The notes under the pieces are model-generated. The model saw only the letters and a program-made list of their open reading frames with translations, did not search any database and was not told the origin of the DNA. Below are positions 1-5,538 of a DNA stretch of 5,538 nt, one piece after another; position 1 is the first letter of the stretch; each line of letters starts with the position of its first letter. This DNA comes from Bifidobacteriaceae bacterium (GTDB lineage Bacteria; Actinomycetota; Actinomycetes; Actinomycetales; WQXJ01). The stretch spans positions 1 through 5,538 of the forward strand of contig JAITKC010000103.1 in assembly GCA_031278665.1 (NCBI GenBank), read 5' to 3'. Position numbers and translations under genes: made by a program.

Positions 1-2023
<2,023 letters not shown>

Positions 2024-2024
2024 G

Positions 2025-2300
2025 GTGGCCGCGACGCTGAACGTCGAAGTGGCCGACTGGGTGGGCCTGGTCTGGTCGGGCGAGGCTGGTTTCTTCACCG
2101 CCCCGAGCGTTGAGGGCCCGATCGGCATCTATCCGCGCCACGAGCCGCTGCTGGCCATTCTGCGCGAGGGCGAAGTCAAAATAGCGCCGCTCGACGCGCC
2201 CGACGTCCGAGTCCACATCACCGGTGGGTTCTTGTCCGTCGACTCCGATATTGTGACTGTGGTCGCGGACGACGCGCGGCTGATTGCTTCGGATCGATAA
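2025..2300 (+). CDS. atpC: ATP synthase F1 epsilon subunit, short form without the C-terminal helical hairpin
   Basis: Epsilon sits at the foot of gamma, links F1 to the c-ring, and in many bacteria also brakes ATP hydrolysis. From the GTG at 2025 the protein has 91 residues. It matches the N-terminal beta-sandwich: LNVEVADWVGLVWSGEA at the start, the signature GPIGIYPRHEPLLAIL at about 31-46, then VHITGGFLSV and VTVVADDARL strands. It ends there, with TAA at 2298-2300. Epsilons of roughly 120-140 residues add a two-helix C-terminal domain that can insert into the head and inhibit hydrolysis. That domain is absent, and the next gene's Shine-Dalgarno follows within 10 nt, so this looks like a natural short form and not a frameshift. 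From memory, similarly short epsilons occur in some other actinobacteria and in green sulfur bacteria. The start is 1 nt after the atpD stop, so translation is probably coupled. Confidence 0.95.
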   Translation: MAATLNVEVADWVGLVWSGEAGFFTAPSVEGPIGIYPRHEPLLAILREGEVKIAPLDAPDVRVHITGGFLSVDSDIVTVVADDARLIASDR

Positions 2301-2315
2301 CACTCGGAGGGCGAC

Positions 2316-2732
2316 ATGCCGCAGGCGCTGGCCACGGTGTTGGTCGGCCTGTTGGTTGTGGCCGTCGGCCTATTGGGTCTGGTCTGGTTGCGCTGGCAGT
2401 ACTTGCGCGCCCGGCCCGGTTTGTTCCCCTGTGTGGTGGTCGAGGGCGCGGGGCCGAAGCGGCGCGAGCGGGTTGGCCTGGCGACTTTTGGGCATTCCGC
2501 GCTCGAATGGTTCGCCCGCGACTCGCTGAGCCCGGGGCCCGCCCACCGCTGGCCGCGCCAGGGTTTGACGATCAAGACCAGGCCGCTCGACGATCAGGCC
2601 CGTTCCGGCTGGCAGGTGGTCAACCTCGGCTTCGAGGGCGGCGGTTGTCTGCTGGTGATTTCGCGCGGCGCCTCGAGCGGGCTGTTGTCATGGATCGAGG
2701 CCGGCCCCAGCCGGACCGATTCGGCCGCTTGA
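2316..2732 (+). CDS. DUF2550 family single-pass membrane protein
   Basis: This protein of unknown function is commonly found just downstream of atpC in actinobacteria. It has 138 residues. A hydrophobic segment at about 4-26 (ATVLVGLLVVAVGLLGLVWL) is followed by the positive cluster RWQYLRARPG, so it is probably an N-terminal anchor with a cytoplasmic domain. The domain carries the family-like pattern RARPGLFPC, then LEWFARDSLSPGP with RQGLTIKTRPL at about 63-90, and a final LLSWIEAGP. The ATG is supported by GGAGG at 2306-2310, 5 nt upstream. The gap after atpC is 15 nt with no terminator, so it is probably co-transcribed with the ATP synthase genes. Its last 45 nt overlap the end of the convergent adenosyltransferase gene. 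The family assignment is by recalled sequence pattern and context; any role in ATP synthase function is not shown by the sequence. Confidence 0.85.
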   Translation: MPQALATVLVGLLVVAVGLLGLVWLRWQYLRARPGLFPCVVVEGAGPKRRERVGLATFGHSALEWFARDSLSPGPAHRWPRQGLTIKTRPLDDQARSGWQVVNLGFEGGGCLLVISRGASSGLLSWIEAGPSRTDSAA

Positions 2733-3515
2733 GTCGGCCCCCCGGCTGGGCTCGGCGGTTCGGCCGCCCGGACGCCACAGTTCGGTTTGCCCGCCGGCCG
2801 CCCGCGCCATCTGGAAGAGCAGGTCCGACAGGCGGTTGAGGTAGCGCAGGGCGTCGTGGCTGAGCCCGCCGGTTTGCCCGATGCCGTGTGCCTCGGCCGC
2901 CGCCCAGGCCGCCCGTTCGGCGCGGCGCGCCACCGCGGCCGCCAGGTGGAGTTGGGCCGCCGCCGGCGGCCCGCCCGGCAGGATGAACGAGCGCAGCGGG
3001 CCGAGTTCGGCGGCCAACTGGGCGATCACTTGCTCCCAGGCGCTGATCGCGCCGTTGGCGATCCGGGGCGTCGCCGCCCGGGGCCGCCCGGCCGGGGCGG
3101 CGTCGTCGTCGGAGTCATCGGCGGCATCGGGGACCGCGTCGTCGGCGTCGTCGGCGGCATCGGCGGCGTCATCCGGGGCGTGATCCGGGGAGGCGTCGTC
3201 GGCGGCATCGGGGACCGCGTCGTCGGCGTCATCGGGGGACGCGCCGTCGGCGTCATCGGCGGCGTCAGCGGCGGGCGGCAGCGGGGTGGCCAAATCGGCG
3301 CCGAGGTCGAATAACTCCTGGAGGATTCGCTCGGCCCAGCGGTCCAGGCGCGGCGCCAGCCCGGCCGACCGGGCCAGGCCGATCACCGCGCCGAGTTCGG
3401 CGACCGCGCCGATCGCGCCGACGCGGGGATCGGTCTTGGCCACCCGGCTGGCGTCGGCCAGGCTGGTCGTCCCCGCGTCGCCGGTCTTGGTGGCGATTCG
3501 CGACAGCACAACCAT
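2688..3515 (-). CDS. ATP:cob(I)alamin adenosyltransferase, PduO type, with a large Asp/Ala-rich insertion
   Basis: The enzyme transfers adenosyl from ATP to cob(I)alamin, giving adenosylcobalamin for B12-dependent enzymes; PduO-type enzymes are cytosolic trimers of four-helix bundles. From the ATG at 3515 it has 275 residues, against about 180-195 usually. Family motifs appear in order: VLSRIATKTGDAGTTSL (3-19, the N-terminal ATP-binding loop), LFDLGADLATP (68-78), LRSFILPGG (174-182), RRAER (197-201) and ALRYLNRLSDLLF (222-234, with the conserved Asn, Arg and Asp). Residues about 80-148 hold a low-complexity Asp/Ala/Pro insert encoded by repeats. A 24-residue tail follows LWRPGG and runs into the DUF2550 gene. 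I chose ATG 3515 over ATG 3560 because family members begin right at this MVxLSRIxTKTGD sequence, and a TAGGCT -10 box lies 7 nt upstream, suggesting a leaderless mRNA. The catalytic parts look intact, so it is probably active despite the insert. Confidence 0.93.
   Translation of the reverse strand: MVVLSRIATKTGDAGTTSLADASRVAKTDPRVGAIGAVAELGAVIGLARSAGLAPRLDRWAERILQELFDLGADLATPLPPAADAADDADGASPDDADDAVPDAADDASPDHAPDDAADAADDADDAVPDAADDSDDDAAPAGRPRAATPRIANGAISAWEQVIAQLAAELGPLRSFILPGGPPAAAQLHLAAAVARRAERAAWAAAEAHGIGQTGGLSHDALRYLNRLSDLLFQMARAAGGQTELWRPGGRTAEPSRGADSSGRIGPAGAGLDP
2706..2750. other. Nested inverted repeats across the convergent gene ends
   Basis: A 9-bp outer stem, CCCAGCCGG (2706-2714) with CCGGCTGGG (2742-2750), encloses an inner 5-bp stem, GGCCG (2723-2727) with CGGCC (2735-2739). 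The DUF2550 stop codon lies in the inner loop. There is no T-run on either strand, so it is not a classical intrinsic terminator. It could still slow or end transcription from both sides where the two genes meet. In sequence this GC-rich, short stems also arise by chance. Confidence 0.35.
3118..3149. repeat. 32-bp direct repeat, copy 1, within the adenosyltransferase insert
   Basis: This 32-bp stretch recurs exactly at 3199-3230. The offset of 81 bp is 27 codons, so the copies are in frame and both encode an Asp-Asp-Ala-Val-Pro-Asp-Ala-Ala-type stretch on the minus strand. The flanking DNA from about 3075 to 3278 is full of shorter GTCGTCGG / GGCATCGG units. This points to slippage or unequal-crossover expansion as the origin of the insert. 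Confidence 0.9.
3199..3230. repeat. 32-bp direct repeat, copy 2, within the adenosyltransferase insert
   Basis: This is identical to 3118-3149 over 32 bp. The next bases differ (ATCGGGGG here against GTCGGCGG in copy 1), so the duplication is either old or was made from shorter units. Confidence 0.9.
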
Positions 3516-3522
3516 GGCCGCC

Positions 3523-3528
3523 AGCCTA
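3523..3528 (-). promoter_or_regulatory. Probable -10 box of the adenosyltransferase gene (leaderless)
   Basis: On the minus strand the hexamer reads TAGGCT, matching the actinobacterial TANNNT pattern. It is followed by 7 nt and then the ATG at 3515, so transcription would begin at or next to the A of the start codon. There is no Shine-Dalgarno before that ATG, which fits leaderless translation. I see no convincing -35 element; the best match, CCGACC with 16-nt spacing, is weak. Confidence 0.5.
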
Positions 3529-3532
3529 CCGG

Positions 3533-3542
3533 CGACCGGTCG
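3533..3542. promoter_or_regulatory. 10-bp palindrome between the divergent promoters
   Basis: CGACCGGTCG is a perfect palindrome between the proposed -10 boxes of the adenosyltransferase gene and nucS, where both -35 regions should fall. It could be an operator acting on both genes. It sits among GGTCGGC direct repeats in GC-rich DNA, so chance is a real alternative. Confidence 0.25.
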
Positions 3543-3557
3543 GCGGTCGGCGTCGGC

Positions 3558-3565
3558 CATAATGT
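3558..3565 (+). promoter_or_regulatory. Probable -10 region for nucS
   Basis: CATAATGT contains two overlapping candidates, CATAAT (5 of 6 to TATAAT) and TAATGT (TANNNT). It is an AT-rich island in an otherwise very GC-rich divergent region. Start sites would fall at about 3570-3573, at or beside the GTG at 3570 that opens a short leader ORF. No recognisable -35 is seen. Confidence 0.45.
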
Positions 3566-3569
3566 TGGG

Positions 3570-3623
3570 GTGCTGATCGACGCCCGGCCCGCGCCGGCCC
3601 CCGACTGCTTGGTTGCCGGCTGA
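3570..3623 (+). CDS. Putative 17-codon leader peptide upstream of nucS
   Basis: A GTG at 3570, six bases after CATAAT, opens a 17-codon frame encoding [17 protein letters not shown]. It ends with TGA at 3621-3623, whose last base is the A of the nucS ATG (TGATG). Such overlaps are typical of translational coupling. nucS itself has no purine-rich Shine-Dalgarno, its upstream bases being GGTTGCCGGCTG. A leaderless leader ORF could therefore deliver ribosomes to nucS by termination-reinitiation. The peptide has no recognisable family and may matter only as a translated stretch. The placement is suggestive, but short open frames are common at this GC content, so chance remains possible. Confidence 0.4.
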   Translation: MLIDARPAPAPDCLVAG

Positions 3624-4318
3624 TGCGGCTGGTGGTGGCGCGTTGCGCGGTCGACTACAGCGGGCGCTTGAACGCCCACCTCGACCCGGCCCGGCGGCTG
3701 TTGCTGGTCAAAGCCGACGGGTCTGTCCTAATCCACGCCGACGGCGGCTCCTATAAGCCGCTGAACTGGATGAATCCGCCCTGCAAACTAGTCGAGTCGA
3801 AACCGGGGGCGGCTGAGGCCGAAGCCGGCGTGAGGGCCGTCTGGGAGGTCAGCCAACTCAAAACCGAAGACCGCCTGCGCGTCGCGATCTACGAGGTCTT
3901 CCATGACGTCGAGGCCGAACTCGGCGCCGAGCCGGGGCTGGTCAAAGACGGCGTCGAAGCCCACCTGCAGGCCCTGTTGGCCGATCAGGTCGAACTGTTC
4001 GGGCCGGGGATGAGGCTGATCCGGCGCGAATACCCGACGGCGATTGGCCCGGTCGACTTATTGTTGCGGGCGCCCGGCGGGGGGACCGTCGCCGTCGAAG
4101 TCAAGCGCCGGGGCGACATCGACGGAGTAGAACAACTCACCCGTTATGTGGAATTACTCAAACGCGATCCGGCGCTGCGACCCGTCCGGGGCGTCCTGGC
4201 GGCCCAGGCGATTAAACCCCAAGCTCAGGTGTTAGCCCAGGACAGAGGCTTGGATTGGGTGGTCCTCGACTACGACGAACTGCGCGGAATGGACGATCCG
4301 TCACTGCGTTTGTTCTAG
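3623..4318 (+). CDS. nucS: Mismatch-specific endonuclease NucS/EndoMS
   Basis: NucS cuts both strands at mismatched base pairs (notably G-T, G-G and T-T) and is the core of the MutS/MutL-independent mismatch repair of actinobacteria and many archaea. The protein has 231 residues, the usual length. The N-terminal DNA-binding and dimerisation domain begins with [16 protein letters not shown] and holds [20 protein letters not shown] and PLNWMNPP (46-53). The C-terminal domain has the PD-(D/E)xK nuclease elements: Glu 112, GPVDLLLR with Asp 145, VAVEVKR with Glu 159 and Lys 161, and QLTRY at 171-175. The protein ends in DDPSLRLF, resembling the C-terminal tail by which actinobacterial NucS binds the replication sliding clamp. 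The ATG matches the conserved start, and no other start codon exists in the short open stretch upstream. It is divergent from the adenosyltransferase gene and is probably expressed from the promoter near 3560. Confidence 0.97.
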   Translation: MRLVVARCAVDYSGRLNAHLDPARRLLLVKADGSVLIHADGGSYKPLNWMNPPCKLVESKPGAAEAEAGVRAVWEVSQLKTEDRLRVAIYEVFHDVEAELGAEPGLVKDGVEAHLQALLADQVELFGPGMRLIRREYPTAIGPVDLLLRAPGGGTVAVEVKRRGDIDGVEQLTRYVELLKRDPALRPVRGVLAAQAIKPQAQVLAQDRGLDWVVLDYDELRGMDDPSLRLF

Positions 4319-4322
4319 TCTT

Positions 4323-4350
4323 GGCGCCGCCGGCGCCGCCCGGGCGCGCC
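4323..4350. other. Cluster of GC-only palindromes after nucS
   Basis: Immediately after the nucS stop, GGCGCCGCCGGCGCC (4323-4337) is a perfect odd palindrome (stem 6, loop 3). It is followed by GCCCGGGC (4338-4345) and GGCGCGCC (4343-4350). There is no T-run downstream. It might be a weak U-less terminator for nucS or simply GC-rich spacer. Confidence 0.3.
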
Positions 4351-4394
4351 GATGCGGCATGCTATATGGGTCACGCCCCTAAAACGCGCTTTTC

Positions 4395-4399
4395 AGGAG
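4395..4399 (+). promoter_or_regulatory. Ribosome binding site choosing the GTG start of the membrane protein
   Basis: AGGAG lies 6 nt before GTG 4406, an optimal spacing. The alternative in-frame ATG at 4352 has only GC-rich sequence (GGCGCGCCG) in front of it. The AT-rich TATATG at 4363-4368 would suit a -10 element, which would place that ATG upstream of the transcript. The promoter call is weak, as no -35 is visible. Confidence 0.7.
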
Positions 4400-4405
4400 C
4401 TGCCG

Positions 4406-5044
4406 GTGTCCAACGCAGTATCAGGCGAGCGGTCTTACCGCGAATCTCGCATAACCTTTGTTGGCTGCCCAATCGAAATTTGGGGCGACGAGACGCCCGC
4501 GACTTTGACGATTGAGGCTTTCGAGGAGATCGAGCTTCCCCCGATCGCCGAGGTCGACGCCTGGCAGGCGGTCGAAGACCTTGAGGCCGAGGCGGCCGCC
4601 GCCAGCGGCCTGCCGCCCTGGAGCGCCGCCAGGGGCGCGCCGGCCGGACAGGCCGGCGTCGCTCGGCCGGCCACGGTCTCGGCTATCGCCGCGTTGTTAT
4701 TGGTCCTGGCGATGGTGCACGGCTTGGGCGCGCTGGGATCGCTGTCGCTGGGGTTGAACGGCCGGGGAATCGGTTCGGCCGTGGTGGTCGGGTTGCTGGC
4801 CCTGACCGTGGGCGTGGGCGAGGTCGTCTGCGCCGTCCAGGTGACGCGCGGCAAGGCTTGGTCCCGGGTGGTTGTCGGCGCCCTCGGCTTGCTGGTGCTG
4901 TTTTGGCTGACGATGGCCCCCTGGTCGCCGGGCAGTTTGACGGTCGCGGTGTTCGCGGCCTGGCTGATAATCGGCGGTCTCCTGGCCCACCCGTTGACCT
5001 CCCGCTTTTTCGCCGACACCCGCCCCGCCCCAACCCCCGCCTGA
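4406..5044 (+). CDS. Unrecognised membrane protein: acidic N-terminus plus about four transmembrane helices
   Basis: I do not recognise a family. From the GTG at 4406 the protein has 212 residues. Residues 1-70 are soluble and acidic, with FVGCPIEIWGDETPATLTIEAFEEIELPPIAEVDAW leading to the Glu-rich VEDLEAEAAAA. A Pro/Gly/Ala linker at about 68-88 follows. Four hydrophobic segments come next, at about 90-112 (SAIAALLLVLAMVHGLGALG), 123-145 (IGSAVVVGLLALTVGVGEVV), 154-171 (VVVGALGLLVLFWLTM) and 177-195 (LTVAVFAAWLIIGGLL). The short loop QVTRGKAWSR between segments 2 and 3 is positive, so it is probably cytoplasmic, which also puts both termini inside. The first 40 or so codons are richer in A and T than the rest. 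It lies 87 nt after nucS with its own Shine-Dalgarno and is closed by a very strong terminator. A small integral membrane protein of unknown role is all the sequence supports. Confidence 0.8.
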   Translation: MSNAVSGERSYRESRITFVGCPIEIWGDETPATLTIEAFEEIELPPIAEVDAWQAVEDLEAEAAAASGLPPWSAARGAPAGQAGVARPATVSAIAALLLVLAMVHGLGALGSLSLGLNGRGIGSAVVVGLLALTVGVGEVVCAVQVTRGKAWSRVVVGALGLLVLFWLTMAPWSPGSLTVAVFAAWLIIGGLLAHPLTSRFFADTRPAPTPA

Positions 5045-5065
5045 TCGCAAAGCTGCCCGCCACCC

Positions 5066-5107
5066 AAAACCCGGAACTCGGGGCCTGGCCCCGGGTTCCG
5101 GGTTTTT
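5066..5107 (+). terminator. Strong intrinsic terminator of the membrane protein gene
   Basis: A 20-bp stem with a single G-T wobble is formed by 5066-5085 and 5087-5106. In practice the innermost bases open as a loop around CCTGG. The stem starts AAAACCCGGAAC on the left and ends GTTCCGGGTTTT on the right, followed by one more T (T5103-5107). The A-run on the left gives a four-T run on the other strand, so it could work in both directions. It lies 21 nt after the stop codon. Confidence 0.92.
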
Positions 5108-5110
5108 GCG

Positions 5111-5149
5111 CCGGAAGGCGTGGCCAGACCCCGTGTTCCGGTTGGTTTT
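5111..5149 (+). terminator. Second, degenerate terminator-like hairpin
   Basis: CCGGAA (5111-5116) pairs with TTCCGG (5136-5141), followed by the T-rich TTGGTTTT to 5149. In order, the elements CCGGAA, TGGCC, CCCG.GTTCCGG and TTTT repeat those of the preceding terminator. This looks like a diverged tandem copy whose inner stem is broken. Any activity is probably weak. Confidence 0.45.
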
Positions 5150-5174
5150 GGGCTTTGAGCTTGGGAGCTGGGGT

Positions 5175-5180
5175 TAGCAT
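5175..5180 (+). promoter_or_regulatory. Probable -10 box of the small CxxC protein gene (leaderless)
   Basis: TAGCAT fits TANNNT and ends 6 nt before the GTG at 5187, so the transcript would start at or beside the first base of the start codon. A possible -35, TTGAGC at 5155-5160, is only 14 nt away, shorter than usual. The position just after the double terminator makes an independent promoter likely. Confidence 0.5.
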
Positions 5181-5186
5181 GGCGGG

Positions 5187-5483
5187 GTGCCAAAGGGATC
5201 GCGGCGGGGCCGGCGGGCGGCTATGGCGCCCCGGCCGCTGGATTTGGGGCGCGCCCGGGGCGGGCAGGGAGTCCGGGTCGACCTGCAAGACGGGCGCTCT
5301 TGGTTTGTGTCGCCGCCGTCGCCCAGCGCCAAGATTTATGTTTGCCCTGGTTGCGGGGCTGAGATCGGTCGTGGGCAGGTTCAAGTCGCGGTCTGGGAGG
5401 CGGACTCGCTGTTAGGCGGCCAGTCGGCCCTGGAATTGCGCCGGCACTGGCATCTGGCCTGCTGGCGCGACTTCGCCCGCTGA
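5187..5483 (+). CDS. Small probable zinc-binding protein (CxxC...HxHxxC), conserved actinobacterial type
   Basis: The protein has 98 residues from the GTG at 5187 (86 if ATG 5223 is used). A basic N-terminus (PKGSRRGRRAAMAPRP) leads to GQGVRVDLQDGRSWFVSP. Next come IYVCPGCGAEIGRGQ with Cys 53 and Cys 56, and RRHWHLACW with His 87, His 89 and Cys 92. The CPGC...HWHxxCW arrangement suggests one bound zinc ion. From memory, actinobacteria carry small proteins with the same layout (basic start, YRCPGCDxxI, VVxWP, RRHWHxxCW), sometimes labelled 'ATP/GTP-binding protein'; I see no nucleotide-binding motif here. The stretch between the zinc ligands includes about ten residues (ADSLLGGQSA) that may be a loop insertion. 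The function is unknown; the basic N-terminus would allow nucleic acid binding, which is inference. The GTG start is favoured by the TAGCAT box 6 nt upstream. Confidence 0.82.
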   Translation: MPKGSRRGRRAAMAPRPLDLGRARGGQGVRVDLQDGRSWFVSPPSPSAKIYVCPGCGAEIGRGQVQVAVWEADSLLGGQSALELRRHWHLACWRDFAR

Positions 5484-5505
5484 CGGCCGCACGGCGGCCG
5501 GGCCG

Positions 5506-5530
5506 GGCCGGCCAGACGGGCGGGCCGGCC
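5506..5530. other. GGCCGGCC inverted/direct repeat downstream of the small gene
   Basis: Two copies of the self-complementary octamer GGCCGGCC (5506-5513 and 5523-5530) are separated by 9 nt and can form an 8-bp stem starting 22 nt after the stop. No T-run follows before the window ends, so it is only a possible U-less terminator. Nothing else is visible in 5484-5538. Confidence 0.35.
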
Positions 5531-5538
5531 AGGGGACG

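Noticed and set aside
3118..3230. Possible CRISPR-like repeats
   Set aside because: There are only two exact 32-bp copies, in frame within a gene and surrounded by related short units; there is no array, spacer diversity or cas gene.
2787..3314. Plus-strand frame with Gly/Val/Ile repeats (GVIGGIGDRVVGVVGG-like)
   Set aside because: It looks like a repeat protein but is the reverse reading of the Asp/Ala repeat in the adenosyltransferase, whose enzyme motifs on both sides establish the minus strand as coding.
3516..3560. ATG 3560 as start of the adenosyltransferase (15 extra residues)
   Set aside because: Family members begin at the MVxLSRIxTKTGD sequence, and a -10 box lies directly before ATG 3515 inside the extra stretch.
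3516..3622. Possible cobalamin riboswitch controlling the adenosyltransferase
   Set aside because: The gene appears leaderless, and the 107-bp divergent region is too short and lacks any B12-box-like conserved sequence I can recognise.
4352..4405. ATG 4352 as start of the membrane protein (adds MRHAIWVTPLKRAFQELP)
   Set aside because: There is no Shine-Dalgarno before it, while GTG 4406 has AGGAG at 6 nt. The choice is not certain, but the GTG is clearly better supported.
4435..5193. Minus-strand open frames (252 aa and 233 aa) opposite the membrane protein
   Set aside because: The compositions are Pro/Arg/Thr/Ser-rich with no motif. They run through the strong terminator, while the plus strand has a Shine-Dalgarno and clean transmembrane segments.

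Overview
The window reads as ordinary chromosome of a high-GC actinomycete (Actinomycetota). Reasons: strong GC bias at third codon positions; a gene order I recall as typical of the phylum (atpG-atpD-atpC, then a DUF2550 protein, a PduO-type cobalamin adenosyltransferase and the mismatch endonuclease nucS); the presence of NucS itself; and two or three genes that look leaderless, with a TANNNT -10 box just before the start codon. The genus cannot be fixed. The very short AtpC is a lineage clue shared with some Actinomyces/Bifidobacterium-type groups.

Layout. 1-2300: the end of the F1Fo ATP synthase operon on the plus strand, with the C-terminal part of gamma (atpG, entering from the left edge), complete beta (atpD) and a 91-residue epsilon (atpC). 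2316-2732: a single-pass DUF2550 membrane protein in the same transcription unit. 2688-3515, minus strand: an ATP:cob(I)alamin adenosyltransferase that converges on, and overlaps, the DUF2550 gene by 45 bp. It carries a long Asp/Ala-rich insertion in the middle of its fold. 3516-3622: a short divergent promoter region. 3623-4318: nucS, apparently preceded by a 17-codon leader ORF whose stop overlaps the nucS start (TGATG). 4406-5044: an unrecognised four-helix membrane protein with an acidic soluble N-terminus. 5066-5149: a very strong intrinsic terminator followed by what looks like a decayed second copy. 5187-5483: a small CxxC/HxH..C protein, probably zinc-binding and probably translated from a leaderless mRNA. 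5484-5538: GC-rich palindromic sequence running off the edge.

How the parts work together. The first genes make the catalytic head and stalk of the ATP synthase. The adenosyltransferase makes adenosylcobalamin, implying B12-dependent enzymes elsewhere in the genome. NucS performs the non-canonical mismatch repair used by actinobacteria in place of MutS/MutL. These are housekeeping functions sharing a conserved neighbourhood, not one pathway.

I found no mobile element, CRISPR array, RNA gene or evident new multi-gene system. The items most worth a second look are the nucS leader ORF, the repeat-built acidic insert in the adenosyltransferase, the epsilon subunit lacking its C-terminal hairpin, and the doubled terminator.
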